Source: Pseudomonas sp. RIT-PI-r (GTDB taxonomy: Bacteria; Pseudomonadota; Gammaproteobacteria; Pseudomonadales; Pseudomonadaceae). Taken from it: a DNA stretch of 64,000 bases. The position numbers were made by a program, and so were the translations under genes. Positions within the stretch are counted from its first letter, which is position 1; each line of letters begins with the position of its first letter. The DNA is taken from positions 50,828 to 114,827 of the forward strand of contig NZ_LIGE01000038.1 in the NCBI RefSeq assembly GCF_001297015.1, written 5' to 3'. Below the pieces are notes generated by a model, which saw only the letters and a program-made list of their open reading frames with translations, made no database searches and was not told the DNA's origin. This document shows, piece after piece, positions 17,089 through 24,270 of the stretch.

Positions 17089-18246
17089 ATGAAAAAGATC
17101 CACTGCGCCGAGCGCCCCGACTGGAAACACACCGCCGAGAGCCTCGGCTTCATGTTCCATACCATCGACGACGAACCGTACTGGGACGAAAGCGCCTACT
17201 ACCAGTTCTCGCTGGCGCAGATCGAAAACGATCTCGAGGATCCGACCACCGAACTGCACGAGATGTGCATGGACCTGGTCGACCGCGTCGTGCGCAGCGA
17301 AGAGTTGCTCGACCGCTTGAGCATCCCGGCGTCGTACTACGACATGATCCGCACCTCTTGGCTGGAAGGTCATCCGCATCTGTACGGGCGCATGGACTTT
17401 TCCTACAGCGGTAACGGCCCGGCGAAACTGCTGGAGCTCAACTACGACACGCCGACCAGCCTCTACGAGGCGGCGGCGTTCCAGTGGGGTTGGCTTGAGC
17501 AATGCATCGAACGCGGCACGCTGCCGCGCCATGCCGACCAATTCAACAGCATCGACACCAAACTGCACCAGGCCTTTGCCGAGTTGCAACTGAAGCGGCC
17601 GTTTTACTTTGCGTCGATGAAAGACTCGGTCGAGGACAAAGGCACCACGGATTACCTGCGCTTGATCGCCGAAAAAGTCGGTATCGAATCGCGACACATC
17701 GACATTGAAGACATCGGCCTTACGGCTGAAGGTCGCTTTGTTGATCTGCAAGATCGATGGATCCCGCATCTGTTCAAGCTGCATGCCTGGGAGTTCATCT
17801 TCCACGAACCGTTCGGCGCGGCGATTGCCGAGTGCGACACGCAGTTTTTCGAACCGGCATGGAAGGCGATCCTGTCGAACAAAGGCGTGTTGCCGTTACT
17901 GTGGGAAATGCACAAGGGGCATCCGAATCTGCTGGCGGCGCATCTTGATCCAGATCCGGCCAGTGCAGTGCCAAAGGGCTGGGTACGCAAGCCGTACTTT
18001 TCCCGCGAGGGCGCCAACATTGAACTGCAGACGGCTGACGGTCTGATCGTCAAAGAGGACGGACCGTACACCGACGCGCCGTTTATCCTGCAGAAGTTTG
18101 CGCCGCTGCCGAAGTTTGGCGACAGCTACACGCTGATCGGCTCATGGGTGATTGGCGATCAGGCGGCGGGGATTGGTGTGCGGGAAGACAACAGTTTGAT
18201 CACCAAGGATTCGAGCCGCTTCCTGCCGCACCTGATTCTTGACTGA
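17089..18246 (+). CDS. yjfC: Glutathionylspermidine synthase-like ATP-grasp protein (YjfC)
   Basis: A 385-residue enzyme matching the synthetase half of glutathionylspermidine synthase. It contains the DFSYSGNGPAKLLELNYDTP block around residue 103 (Mg/ATP ligands), WIPHLFKLHAWEFIF, and the C-terminal GDSYTLIGSWVIGDQAAGIG block. The N-terminal amidase domain of E. coli Gss is absent. It should therefore join an acid to an amine using ATP, but whether the substrate is glutathione/spermidine or a protein end is unknown. The start at ATG 17089 follows the yjfM stop by two bases; an upstream GTG at 17044 lies within yjfM and is rejected. It is convergent with the accessory cassette, with only 42 bases between and no visible terminator. 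Confidence 0.87.
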   Translation: MKKIHCAERPDWKHTAESLGFMFHTIDDEPYWDESAYYQFSLAQIENDLEDPTTELHEMCMDLVDRVVRSEELLDRLSIPASYYDMIRTSWLEGHPHLYGRMDFSYSGNGPAKLLELNYDTPTSLYEAAAFQWGWLEQCIERGTLPRHADQFNSIDTKLHQAFAELQLKRPFYFASMKDSVEDKGTTDYLRLIAEKVGIESRHIDIEDIGLTAEGRFVDLQDRWIPHLFKLHAWEFIFHEPFGAAIAECDTQFFEPAWKAILSNKGVLPLLWEMHKGHPNLLAAHLDPDPASAVPKGWVRKPYFSREGANIELQTADGLIVKEDGPYTDAPFILQKFAPLPKFGDSYTLIGSWVIGDQAAGIGVREDNSLITKDSSRFLPHLILD

Positions 18247-18288
18247 CAATACATCTGCGATGACCAAGCGACGAAATACACCGCTCGA

Positions 18289-19698
18289 TCATTCGAAAAT
18301 GTAGGCTTTCTCCGTGCAGAACGCGCGGGGCACCATTATCTGAGGCACATACAAACCGTTGATCAGACAATTGTAGTCAGCGGCGGTTAGGGGCGTTTCG
18401 GGTTGCCCGTAGTTGAGGAAACCGTACGTTGCACAATCAATCAATACCCTCAATGCCAGAGCTTCTTTTATGTCGTCTCGCAGAAACATCTGCTCAGAGC
18501 GCGTATCAAACTTTCTGACCTGTATGGTTGAGCCTCCTGCAACCGTCTTTGTTTCGCAGTGCGCCACCAAGTTCTTCACAGGAATAGCACCAAAACCCAA
18601 GCCTGCTGCGGTCATTGGGTCGCTACCAAGTGTCAGACGATTCGAGCCAATCTTTGCATTGCAAGTATCCAGATCCCCCAAAGTGAGGATAGACGCAAAG
18701 GGCAACTGAGCAAAATCGACTAAATGGCAGACATTGCCGAAACGCGACCCGACTTTTTTAGGACGGGTGACTGCGTCGTTTTCGCGGGGCTCAATGGCGA
18801 GAAAAACATAGTCGGTGTGACCGATATTCTTGAAAGCCATGCTGGGAGTATTACCCTTCGGATAATCTTTGATACCCAACTCGTCTGAGAATTGATCGAG
18901 AAAGGTTCGGCTGTATAACGACAACGTATGAGTCTGCGGCCCCTGCGCAGTTTTTTTAGTTTGCTTTCCCTTGGGTTGTTCATGTACACGCGAAAATTCA
19001 GCGTAGTGGGTTAATGACAAAGGGAAACGCTTGAGGCACTGAAGCAGATCATCCGAATAGGGCAGCTTTTCAGCCGCCTCCTTTCGAAGCTTTTCCAGGT
19101 TGGCGCTCGAAATACAACCCAAAGCGTTCAATGCCGCGAATTCATTATGAAGGTGATCATTAAGGTGGCAACTGAAAGCCTGCACTAAAGGCTCTTTGGT
19201 CAATGACTCTGCTGGGGTCTCCCTGATTGTCTGTACCGTCGTCGCCGGCATTTCGGTAAGGGGCCGGTGTTGCACGGCCGACGTCGATGCTGAAGGTTTG
19301 GGCGCACTGGAACTGGCGCTTTCCTCCGCGGAGGAGGCAACATTGCGCCTCGCACGTAAATTGACTTCGGGCAATATCCACTGGGCACCCTGCGTCAACA
19401 TAAACCGCGCGGCATGCTCGGCAGCCCTCATGCAGGCGGTGTCGGAGGTAAGAACCTTGTCGGCAAGATTGTAAAGCGTATACAAGGCAGCAGCCGTCAC
19501 CTTCGGTGAGCAGGCACCCTTCAATCGGTTGAGGCGTTCTGCATCGCCTTCTTCGGCCAACACATCCACCGTGGAGTGAACGACTTCGCACAGGGGGCAG
19601 CGCCTGTCGTCGATCGTCGCTCCATTCATACCCAAGGGTGCTTGCTTGTGCTCCTCTTCCTCATTGTCATAGGCGCGCTGTTGCTCTTTCGTCATCAT
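18289..19698 (-). CDS. Uncharacterised 469-residue protein, last gene of accessory cassette (candidate effector)
   Basis: I do not recognise this protein. Visible parts: a charged N-terminus with DDRRCPLCEVV (about residues 30-40, a lone CxxC), a helical region to about 115, a Ser/Ala/Thr/Pro-rich linker (about 120-165), another helical region, and a C-terminal globular part from about 260. That part has the notable blocks MAFKNIGHTDYVFLAIEP, VGSRFGNVCHLVDF and GSDPMTAAGLGFGAI. There is no signal peptide or membrane segment. It starts within an ATGATGA overlap with the peptidoglycan-binding gene. A variable-looking, linker-separated C-terminal domain at the end of such a cassette is the usual place for an effector; that role is inference only. 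Confidence 0.72.
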   Translation of the reverse strand: MMTKEQQRAYDNEEEEHKQAPLGMNGATIDDRRCPLCEVVHSTVDVLAEEGDAERLNRLKGACSPKVTAAALYTLYNLADKVLTSDTACMRAAEHAARFMLTQGAQWILPEVNLRARRNVASSAEESASSSAPKPSASTSAVQHRPLTEMPATTVQTIRETPAESLTKEPLVQAFSCHLNDHLHNEFAALNALGCISSANLEKLRKEAAEKLPYSDDLLQCLKRFPLSLTHYAEFSRVHEQPKGKQTKKTAQGPQTHTLSLYSRTFLDQFSDELGIKDYPKGNTPSMAFKNIGHTDYVFLAIEPRENDAVTRPKKVGSRFGNVCHLVDFAQLPFASILTLGDLDTCNAKIGSNRLTLGSDPMTAAGLGFGAIPVKNLVAHCETKTVAGGSTIQVRKFDTRSEQMFLRDDIKEALALRVLIDCATYGFLNYGQPETPLTAADYNCLINGLYVPQIMVPRAFCTEKAYIFE

Positions 19699-20729
19699 GA
19701 TCCGTAGACCCTCTTCAGCGCAGATACGAATGCTTTCTCCGTTGCGTCTCCATCGGCCGTGATTCGGTTATCGGTCTGGAAGGCTGCCACCGCTGAATGC
19801 AACGCCTCGTCGATCATTTCATCGATGGTTCCAGTGTAATAACCCAACGACTGCAGCCGCCCCTTCACCCCGCTGACCGTGTCAATTGGATTGAGATGAC
19901 TGACCCGAAAACGATGCACCTCGGCAAGAGCCCCCTGCCCCAGCGTCACCTTGGCCAACGTGATCGCCGGAGAAACAAACGCGAGGATGTAACCGTCGCG
20001 ATCGATGACGCCGCAACGATCGACATATGCAGCACCATCGGCTGATGTCAGCGCCAATTGATAGGGTTCATCTACGCGAGCCCTGCCATTGCGCAAGAAG
20101 CGAAGGCGCAACACTTCGGGAATGCCTTTGCGCTTCAAGACATAGCGCCGCCCGACAATCCCATCGATCCGTTTCGATTGTTTTTCGGGGATATAGATTT
20201 CATCGCCCCGATACAGCACGTTCTGATCCCGTCGTTTATCCGCAAGGTCCAGGTTGCGCTTGTGCCCCCATATCGTTGCGGGGAAAAAACCGAACCGATG
20301 GGCCAGTCTGGCGATACATTCCCCTTGAATGGCGGAATGCGTGAACGCTGGGTGACTCGTTGGTGCAAGTGGCCGCCAATCCGGCTCGCTGGCGGTCACC
20401 GTGCTCATGATCAAAGCGCTCGTTCCGGCCGGCTCCCAGGCACCGGCGTCCAGTTCGGTCAACCCGATCTCATAGCTGCCGTGATCGAGAGGCTCAAAGC
20501 GAGCAACACCGTCGAGCCGCGTACGGGATGTCATCACTTGCGTAGCACCTTTCTTCAACTCGACAGCAACGCCTTCGAGCGGAGCACCATCTTCGCCAAC
20601 CACCTGTACTTCAATGGCTTGACGGAGGTTTGATCTGGCCGCACAAGAAACGGCAATACTATTTGAATGAGTCTGCGGCAACGCCATTGCAGCGCCATCT
20701 GCATTCGCCAGTGAACTGATTTGCGTCAT
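19695..20729 (-). CDS. LysM-like and peptidoglycan-binding-domain protein of injection-system/polymorphic-toxin type
   Basis: A 344-residue protein with four recognisable parts. About residues 38-105 are a transthyretin/CNA-B-like Ig domain (VVGEDGAPLEGVAVELKKG to ELDAGAWEP). About 130-180 are a LysM-like unit (GECIARLAHRFGFFPATIW to QNVLYRGDEIYIPEK). About 185-270 are a second Ig-like domain. About 275-340 are a PG_binding_1 unit (DTVSGVKGRLQSLGYYTGTI). No signal peptide is seen, so it is not exported by Sec; this architecture is one I associate with VgrG/PAAR neighbourhoods, where it may carry or position cargo at the peptidoglycan. It overlaps both neighbours by four bases. Confidence 0.82.
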   Translation of the reverse strand: MTQISSLANADGAAMALPQTHSNSIAVSCAARSNLRQAIEVQVVGEDGAPLEGVAVELKKGATQVMTSRTRLDGVARFEPLDHGSYEIGLTELDAGAWEPAGTSALIMSTVTASEPDWRPLAPTSHPAFTHSAIQGECIARLAHRFGFFPATIWGHKRNLDLADKRRDQNVLYRGDEIYIPEKQSKRIDGIVGRRYVLKRKGIPEVLRLRFLRNGRARVDEPYQLALTSADGAAYVDRCGVIDRDGYILAFVSPAITLAKVTLGQGALAEVHRFRVSHLNPIDTVSGVKGRLQSLGYYTGTIDEMIDEALHSAVAAFQTDNRITADGDATEKAFVSALKRVYGS

Positions 20730-21220
20730 GTCCCTTGTCCTGTATGAGGTCGCTGCAGCAGATCGCGGTCCCAGATCGACTCATCATCCATGTGCGTAGC
20801 CGAAGGCTGCCAAGGCTGAGTATCGCTGTCGAATTGTCCTCTTGACTCGCGATTCCTGCGCTCAACGTCTTCGCGGTAGAGCGCCAACTCCAGCGCTCGC
20901 CCCATTCGCGCACTGGGGCTTCCACCCAATTCGTCTGTCAATACTTCACGAACCCAGCGCGATGCAGGCTCATCAGGAAAATCTCTGCCATAGATCGCGG
21001 CCAGACTCACGAAACGACAGCAGTCACGCTGAGAGTACAGGCCAAAGTCGTTTGCCTTACGTAACGACGCACGTACCTTTTCAGACAACATCACGTCGTC
21101 GTCAGCCGCATAGCGTTCTGGAAAATAGATGCGTAAATGCACCACCATCGTCGAGACATACTGTGCGTTAGCCTGAAGCTCGAACGCCTCCAGTTGAGAC
21201 CGTCGCACCAAGTGCGTCAT
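20726..21220 (-). CDS. Small helical accessory protein of the cassette
   Basis: A 164-residue, mostly alpha-helical cytoplasmic protein. The pattern HLRIYFPERY ... VRASLRKANDFGLYSQRDCCRFVSLAAIYGRDFPDEPASRWVREVL matches a small family I recall beside VgrG, PAAR and LysM-like genes in type VI or polymorphic-toxin loci, where its job (adaptor or chaperone) is not known. The last 40 residues are polar and probably disordered. Start and stop overlap the neighbours by ATGA junctions. An immunity role is possible but not supported by anything visible. Confidence 0.75.
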   Translation of the reverse strand: MTHLVRRSQLEAFELQANAQYVSTMVVHLRIYFPERYAADDDVMLSEKVRASLRKANDFGLYSQRDCCRFVSLAAIYGRDFPDEPASRWVREVLTDELGGSPSARMGRALELALYREDVERRNRESRGQFDSDTQPWQPSATHMDDESIWDRDLLQRPHTGQGT

Positions 21221-22041
21221 AGCGTCCGCCTCATTGATTTTGAGTAGACAAGCGACTGACTGCAGCCCGAACCGCCGCAGTAAAATCCGGCCGAATCAAG
21301 TGCCCGCCGGGATACGTGATTTGTAGCGAGGACGCTGCTATGAAGGCAATCCAGTTGACGTGCGAAAGCCAACTGCTGGATGAGGTCTAAAGCTTGGCCG
21401 GCATATCCGTTGCCGCGATATCGGAGACTGATCCAGTATGAAAAATGGCCGTCCCTTCCCAAGGTAATGAAACCCAGAAAACCACATTGTTCCGGGTTTA
21501 CCAGTGCATACACCGAAACATCCAGGGAATGTCGCAACCAGTTTATCCAGGCACGCAGCTCTGCAGATGAACCAAAACAAGGGTATCCGGCGCAATGACT
21601 ACCTTGCGGATCAGCCTTGATAGCGGTAAATGCATGCTGGCTGTGGTGCGGACCGAAAGGTGTGGCGATGATGTCTGCTGCTATGAGAGTTGCTGGCGCA
21701 AGAGGACCTTCGCAGGCACGCACCCAGGCGTCCAGCCGTGACAACATGTCGGAGTACAGCGAATTCGTCGGTGCCAGCCTGCTGGCATGTTGCCAATATC
21801 TTCGTGCTTGTGCATGACGCGCCAGCTGCCAGCTGGCCAATGCCAAATTGTGCAGCGTGATTGCATCCGGCGCAGTCGACGAGAGGTTTTGTTCGTATTC
21901 AGCAATGCAGTCTGCCCAGCGATTTTGCCGAGCACATGCGAATACAGCGTTAGTAAGCGCCACGCTTCCTTGCACTCGAACATCTCCCAAACCACTGGTT
22001 GGATGCTGAGGGCTATCACAGCCTCTCAACACCGCGCGCAT
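21217..22041 (-). CDS. TPR-GNAT N-acetyltransferase fusion, first gene of accessory cassette
   Basis: A 274-residue protein. The N-terminal part (about 25-105) has tetratricopeptide-like helices (AVFACARQNRWADCIAEYEQN, LHNLALASWQLARHAQARRYW). The C-terminal part (about 115-265) is a GNAT fold with the acetyl-CoA loop RYRGNGYAGQALDLIQQLA at about 210 and the VLATNHVSRRALDSAGF tail. The substrate is unknown. The ATG at 22041 has GAGG too close upstream; a GTG at 21975 with GGGAG at better spacing is a credible alternative start, which would keep both domains. Its stop overlaps the next start (ATGA). Only about 45 bases separate it from the ssb terminator, so the promoter must lie there. Confidence 0.8.
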   Translation of the reverse strand: MRAVLRGCDSPQHPTSGLGDVRVQGSVALTNAVFACARQNRWADCIAEYEQNLSSTAPDAITLHNLALASWQLARHAQARRYWQHASRLAPTNSLYSDMLSRLDAWVRACEGPLAPATLIAADIIATPFGPHHSQHAFTAIKADPQGSHCAGYPCFGSSAELRAWINWLRHSLDVSVYALVNPEQCGFLGFITLGRDGHFSYWISLRYRGNGYAGQALDLIQQLAFARQLDCLHSSVLATNHVSRRALDSAGFYCGGSGCSQSLVYSKSMRRTL

Positions 22042-22088
22042 ACCCTCGCACGATCAAGATAGCTGGCACTGGTAAAAGCGCAAATAGC

Positions 22089-22126
22089 AAAAAGCCCGGC
22101 ATCCTTGAAGGAGTGCCGGGCTTTTT
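22089..22126 (-). terminator. Rho-independent terminator after ssb
   Basis: A long perfect outer stem AGCCCGGCA/TGCCGGGCT with T-runs on both strands, so it can work in both directions. It separates the MFS-ssb unit from the accessory cassette, which must therefore have its own promoter. Confidence 0.9.
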
Positions 22127-22147
22127 TCGTGTCAGACGCAGTATTCG

Positions 22148-22672
22148 TCAGAACGGAATATCGTCATCGAAGCTGTCGAAATCCGGAGCCGGTTGCGGTG
22201 CGGCCTGCTGTGGAGCCGGGGCCGAACGCTGTTGTGGAGCCGACTGCTGAGGACGCGGAGCCTGCTGGCGCGGAGCCGGAGCCGACTGCTGATAGTTGTT
22301 GCCGCCACCTTGTTGGTCGCCCTGTTGTGGACGGCCGCCGAGCAGTTGCATGGTGCCTTGCATGTCGACCACGATTTCGGTGGTGTAACGCTTGATACCG
22401 TCTTTTTCCCACTCGCGGGTCTGCAGCTTGCCTTCGATGTAGACCTGCGAACCTTTACGCAGGTATTCGCCGGCGATTTCGGCGACTTTGCCGAACATCG
22501 AAACACGGTGCCACTCGGTCTTCTCGACCTTCTGACCGGTTTGCTTGTCGGTCCACTGTTCGCTGGTTGCCAGACTCAGGTTGGTCACGGCGTTACCGTT
22601 AGGCAGGTAGCGAACTTCGGGATCCTGGCCGCAAGTGCCGACCAATATGACTTTGTTAACCCCACGGGCCAT
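22148..22672 (-). CDS. ssb: Single-stranded DNA-binding protein
   Basis: A 174-residue SSB: OB fold in residues 1-110 (MARGVNKVILVGTCGQDPEVRY, TEWHRVSMFGKVAEIAGEYLRKG), a Gln/Pro/Ala-rich disordered linker (about 115-160), and the acidic tip DDDIPF that binds partner proteins such as RecO, ExoI and PriA. It coats single-stranded DNA in replication and repair. It starts nine bases after the MFS gene, so it is probably co-transcribed with it and followed by the terminator at 22089. uvrA is divergent on the other side of the MFS gene. Confidence 0.97.
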   Translation of the reverse strand: MARGVNKVILVGTCGQDPEVRYLPNGNAVTNLSLATSEQWTDKQTGQKVEKTEWHRVSMFGKVAEIAGEYLRKGSQVYIEGKLQTREWEKDGIKRYTTEIVVDMQGTMQLLGGRPQQGDQQGGGNNYQQSAPAPRQQAPRPQQSAPQQRSAPAPQQAAPQPAPDFDSFDDDIPF

Positions 22673-22681
22673 AACGTTCTC

Positions 22682-24079
22682 CTAAGCGCCGCAAGCAGCC
22701 TCGGCCGGGTTATTCACCAGGCGTTCGAGGGTGTCGCGATCCACTAATTCTTTGTCCAGTTTGATGTAAACAGCCGCTTCGTCAGCAACTATCACTGCAT
22801 CGGTTACCCCTACGAGGGCCTTGAGGCGCTCGACCAGACCCGCTTCGCGGATCGCTTCGGGCGACAACGGCAAGCGCAGGCTCGTCACGTAGGGAGGTTC
22901 ACGCATGGTAACAGCAAAGGCCAGCCAGATGGCAGCCAGACCCGCGCATCCAAGGAACACAACCGACAGACCGCCATGCTGAAACAGCCAGCCGCCGAGT
23001 ATCCCGCCGAGTGCCGAACCGAGGAACTGGCTGGTGGAATACACGCCCATGGCCGTGCCCTTCCCGCCTGCCGGTGAAACCTTGCTGATCAGCGACGGCA
23101 ATGAGGCCTCCAGCAGATTGAACGCGGTGAAGAACACCACCGTACCGATCACCAGAGCCCGCAGGCTGTCGCCGAACTGCCAGAAGAATAGCTCAGTCAG
23201 CATCAGCGTCGTCACGGCGCCGAGCAAAACTCGTTTCATTTTGCGTTTCTTCTCGCCATAGATGATGAACGGGATCATGGCGAAGAACGAAATCAGCAGC
23301 GCGGTGAGATAGACCCACCAGTGCTGTTCCTTGGGCAAACCGGCTTTTTCCACCAGTGCCAGAGGCAGCGCGACGAAGCTCGACATCAGCATCGCGTGCA
23401 ACACAAAGATACCTAAATCGAGGCGCAGCAGGTCGGGGTGCTTGAGCGTCGGCATCAAGGCCTGACGCGCTACACCAGATTCACGGTGAGTCAGCGGACC
23501 GGTCGATTTCGGCACCATGAACATCACAATGACGATGCCCACCAGCGCCATGCCACCGGTGGCAAGGAACAACCCCGATAGACCAAACGCGCGGGTCAGC
23601 AATGGTCCGACGACCATGGCCACGGCGAACGACAGGCCAATGGTCATGCCGATCATCGCCATGGCTTTGGTGCGGTGCTGCTCGCGGGTAAGGTCGGAAA
23701 GCAGAGCCATCACCGCCGCGGAAATGGCGCCGGCACCTTGCAGGATCCGTCCGGCGATCACGCCCCAGATAGAATCAGCCTGTGAAGCCAGAACACTGCC
23801 CAGAGCGAAGACGATCAGCCCGAGGTAAATCACCGGACGACGGCCGATGCGGTCGGAAATAACCCCGAACGGAATCTGGAAAATTGCCTGGGTCAGGCCG
23901 TAGGCGCCGATGGCCAAGCCGATCAGGGCCGGGGTCGCTCCCGCCAGATCCATGCCGTAGGTCGCCAGCACCGGCAACACCATGAACATGCCCAGCATAC
24001 GGAAGGCGAACACCAGGGCCAGACCGCTCGCCGCGCGGGTCTCGCTGCCACTCATGCGTTCGCTGTGGGGATCGTGCAT
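22682..24079 (-). CDS. MFS transporter with C-terminal YAM-like domain (YajR type)
   Basis: A 465-residue inner-membrane transporter with twelve predicted helices and the MFS loop motif SDRIGRRPVIYLG between helices 2 and 3. After the last helix, about residues 395-460 form a soluble ferredoxin-like tail (PEAIREAGLVERLKALVGVTDAVIVADEAAVYIKLD). This is the arrangement of E. coli YajR and its YAM domain. The substrate is unknown; a proton-driven drug or metabolite exporter is the default. The ATG at 24079 has GAGG upstream. It sits upstream of ssb with a nine-base gap and is divergent from uvrA. Confidence 0.88.
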   Translation of the reverse strand: MHDPHSERMSGSETRAASGLALVFAFRMLGMFMVLPVLATYGMDLAGATPALIGLAIGAYGLTQAIFQIPFGVISDRIGRRPVIYLGLIVFALGSVLASQADSIWGVIAGRILQGAGAISAAVMALLSDLTREQHRTKAMAMIGMTIGLSFAVAMVVGPLLTRAFGLSGLFLATGGMALVGIVIVMFMVPKSTGPLTHRESGVARQALMPTLKHPDLLRLDLGIFVLHAMLMSSFVALPLALVEKAGLPKEQHWWVYLTALLISFFAMIPFIIYGEKKRKMKRVLLGAVTTLMLTELFFWQFGDSLRALVIGTVVFFTAFNLLEASLPSLISKVSPAGGKGTAMGVYSTSQFLGSALGGILGGWLFQHGGLSVVFLGCAGLAAIWLAFAVTMREPPYVTSLRLPLSPEAIREAGLVERLKALVGVTDAVIVADEAAVYIKLDKELVDRDTLERLVNNPAEAACGA

Positions 24080-24270
24080 GGAAAAACCTCGTGTGAACCG
24101 GCGGCGATTCTACCAGTCCCATCGAAAGACGGGGTAGATCGCGACGCTTTGACGCGTATAGATGAAACTCTCTTCATCCAGGGCAAATAACCCTTCGTTT
24201 GATAGTGTGCATCCATCCAGTATTTGCCCGTATACTCCTACGTTTTCGACGCCCGCCGAGCGAGGCCACT

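Noticed and set aside
18289..22041. Prophage or insertion-sequence origin of the accessory cassette
   Set aside because: No integrase, transposase, terminal repeats or target duplication is visible at either edge; the tRNA genes in the window are far away.
24080..24270. Possible LexA (SOS) box in the MFS-uvrA gap, as in E. coli uvrA-ssb
   Set aside because: No CTG-N10-CAG palindrome was found by eye in the gap; uvrA and ssb are also separated by the MFS gene here.
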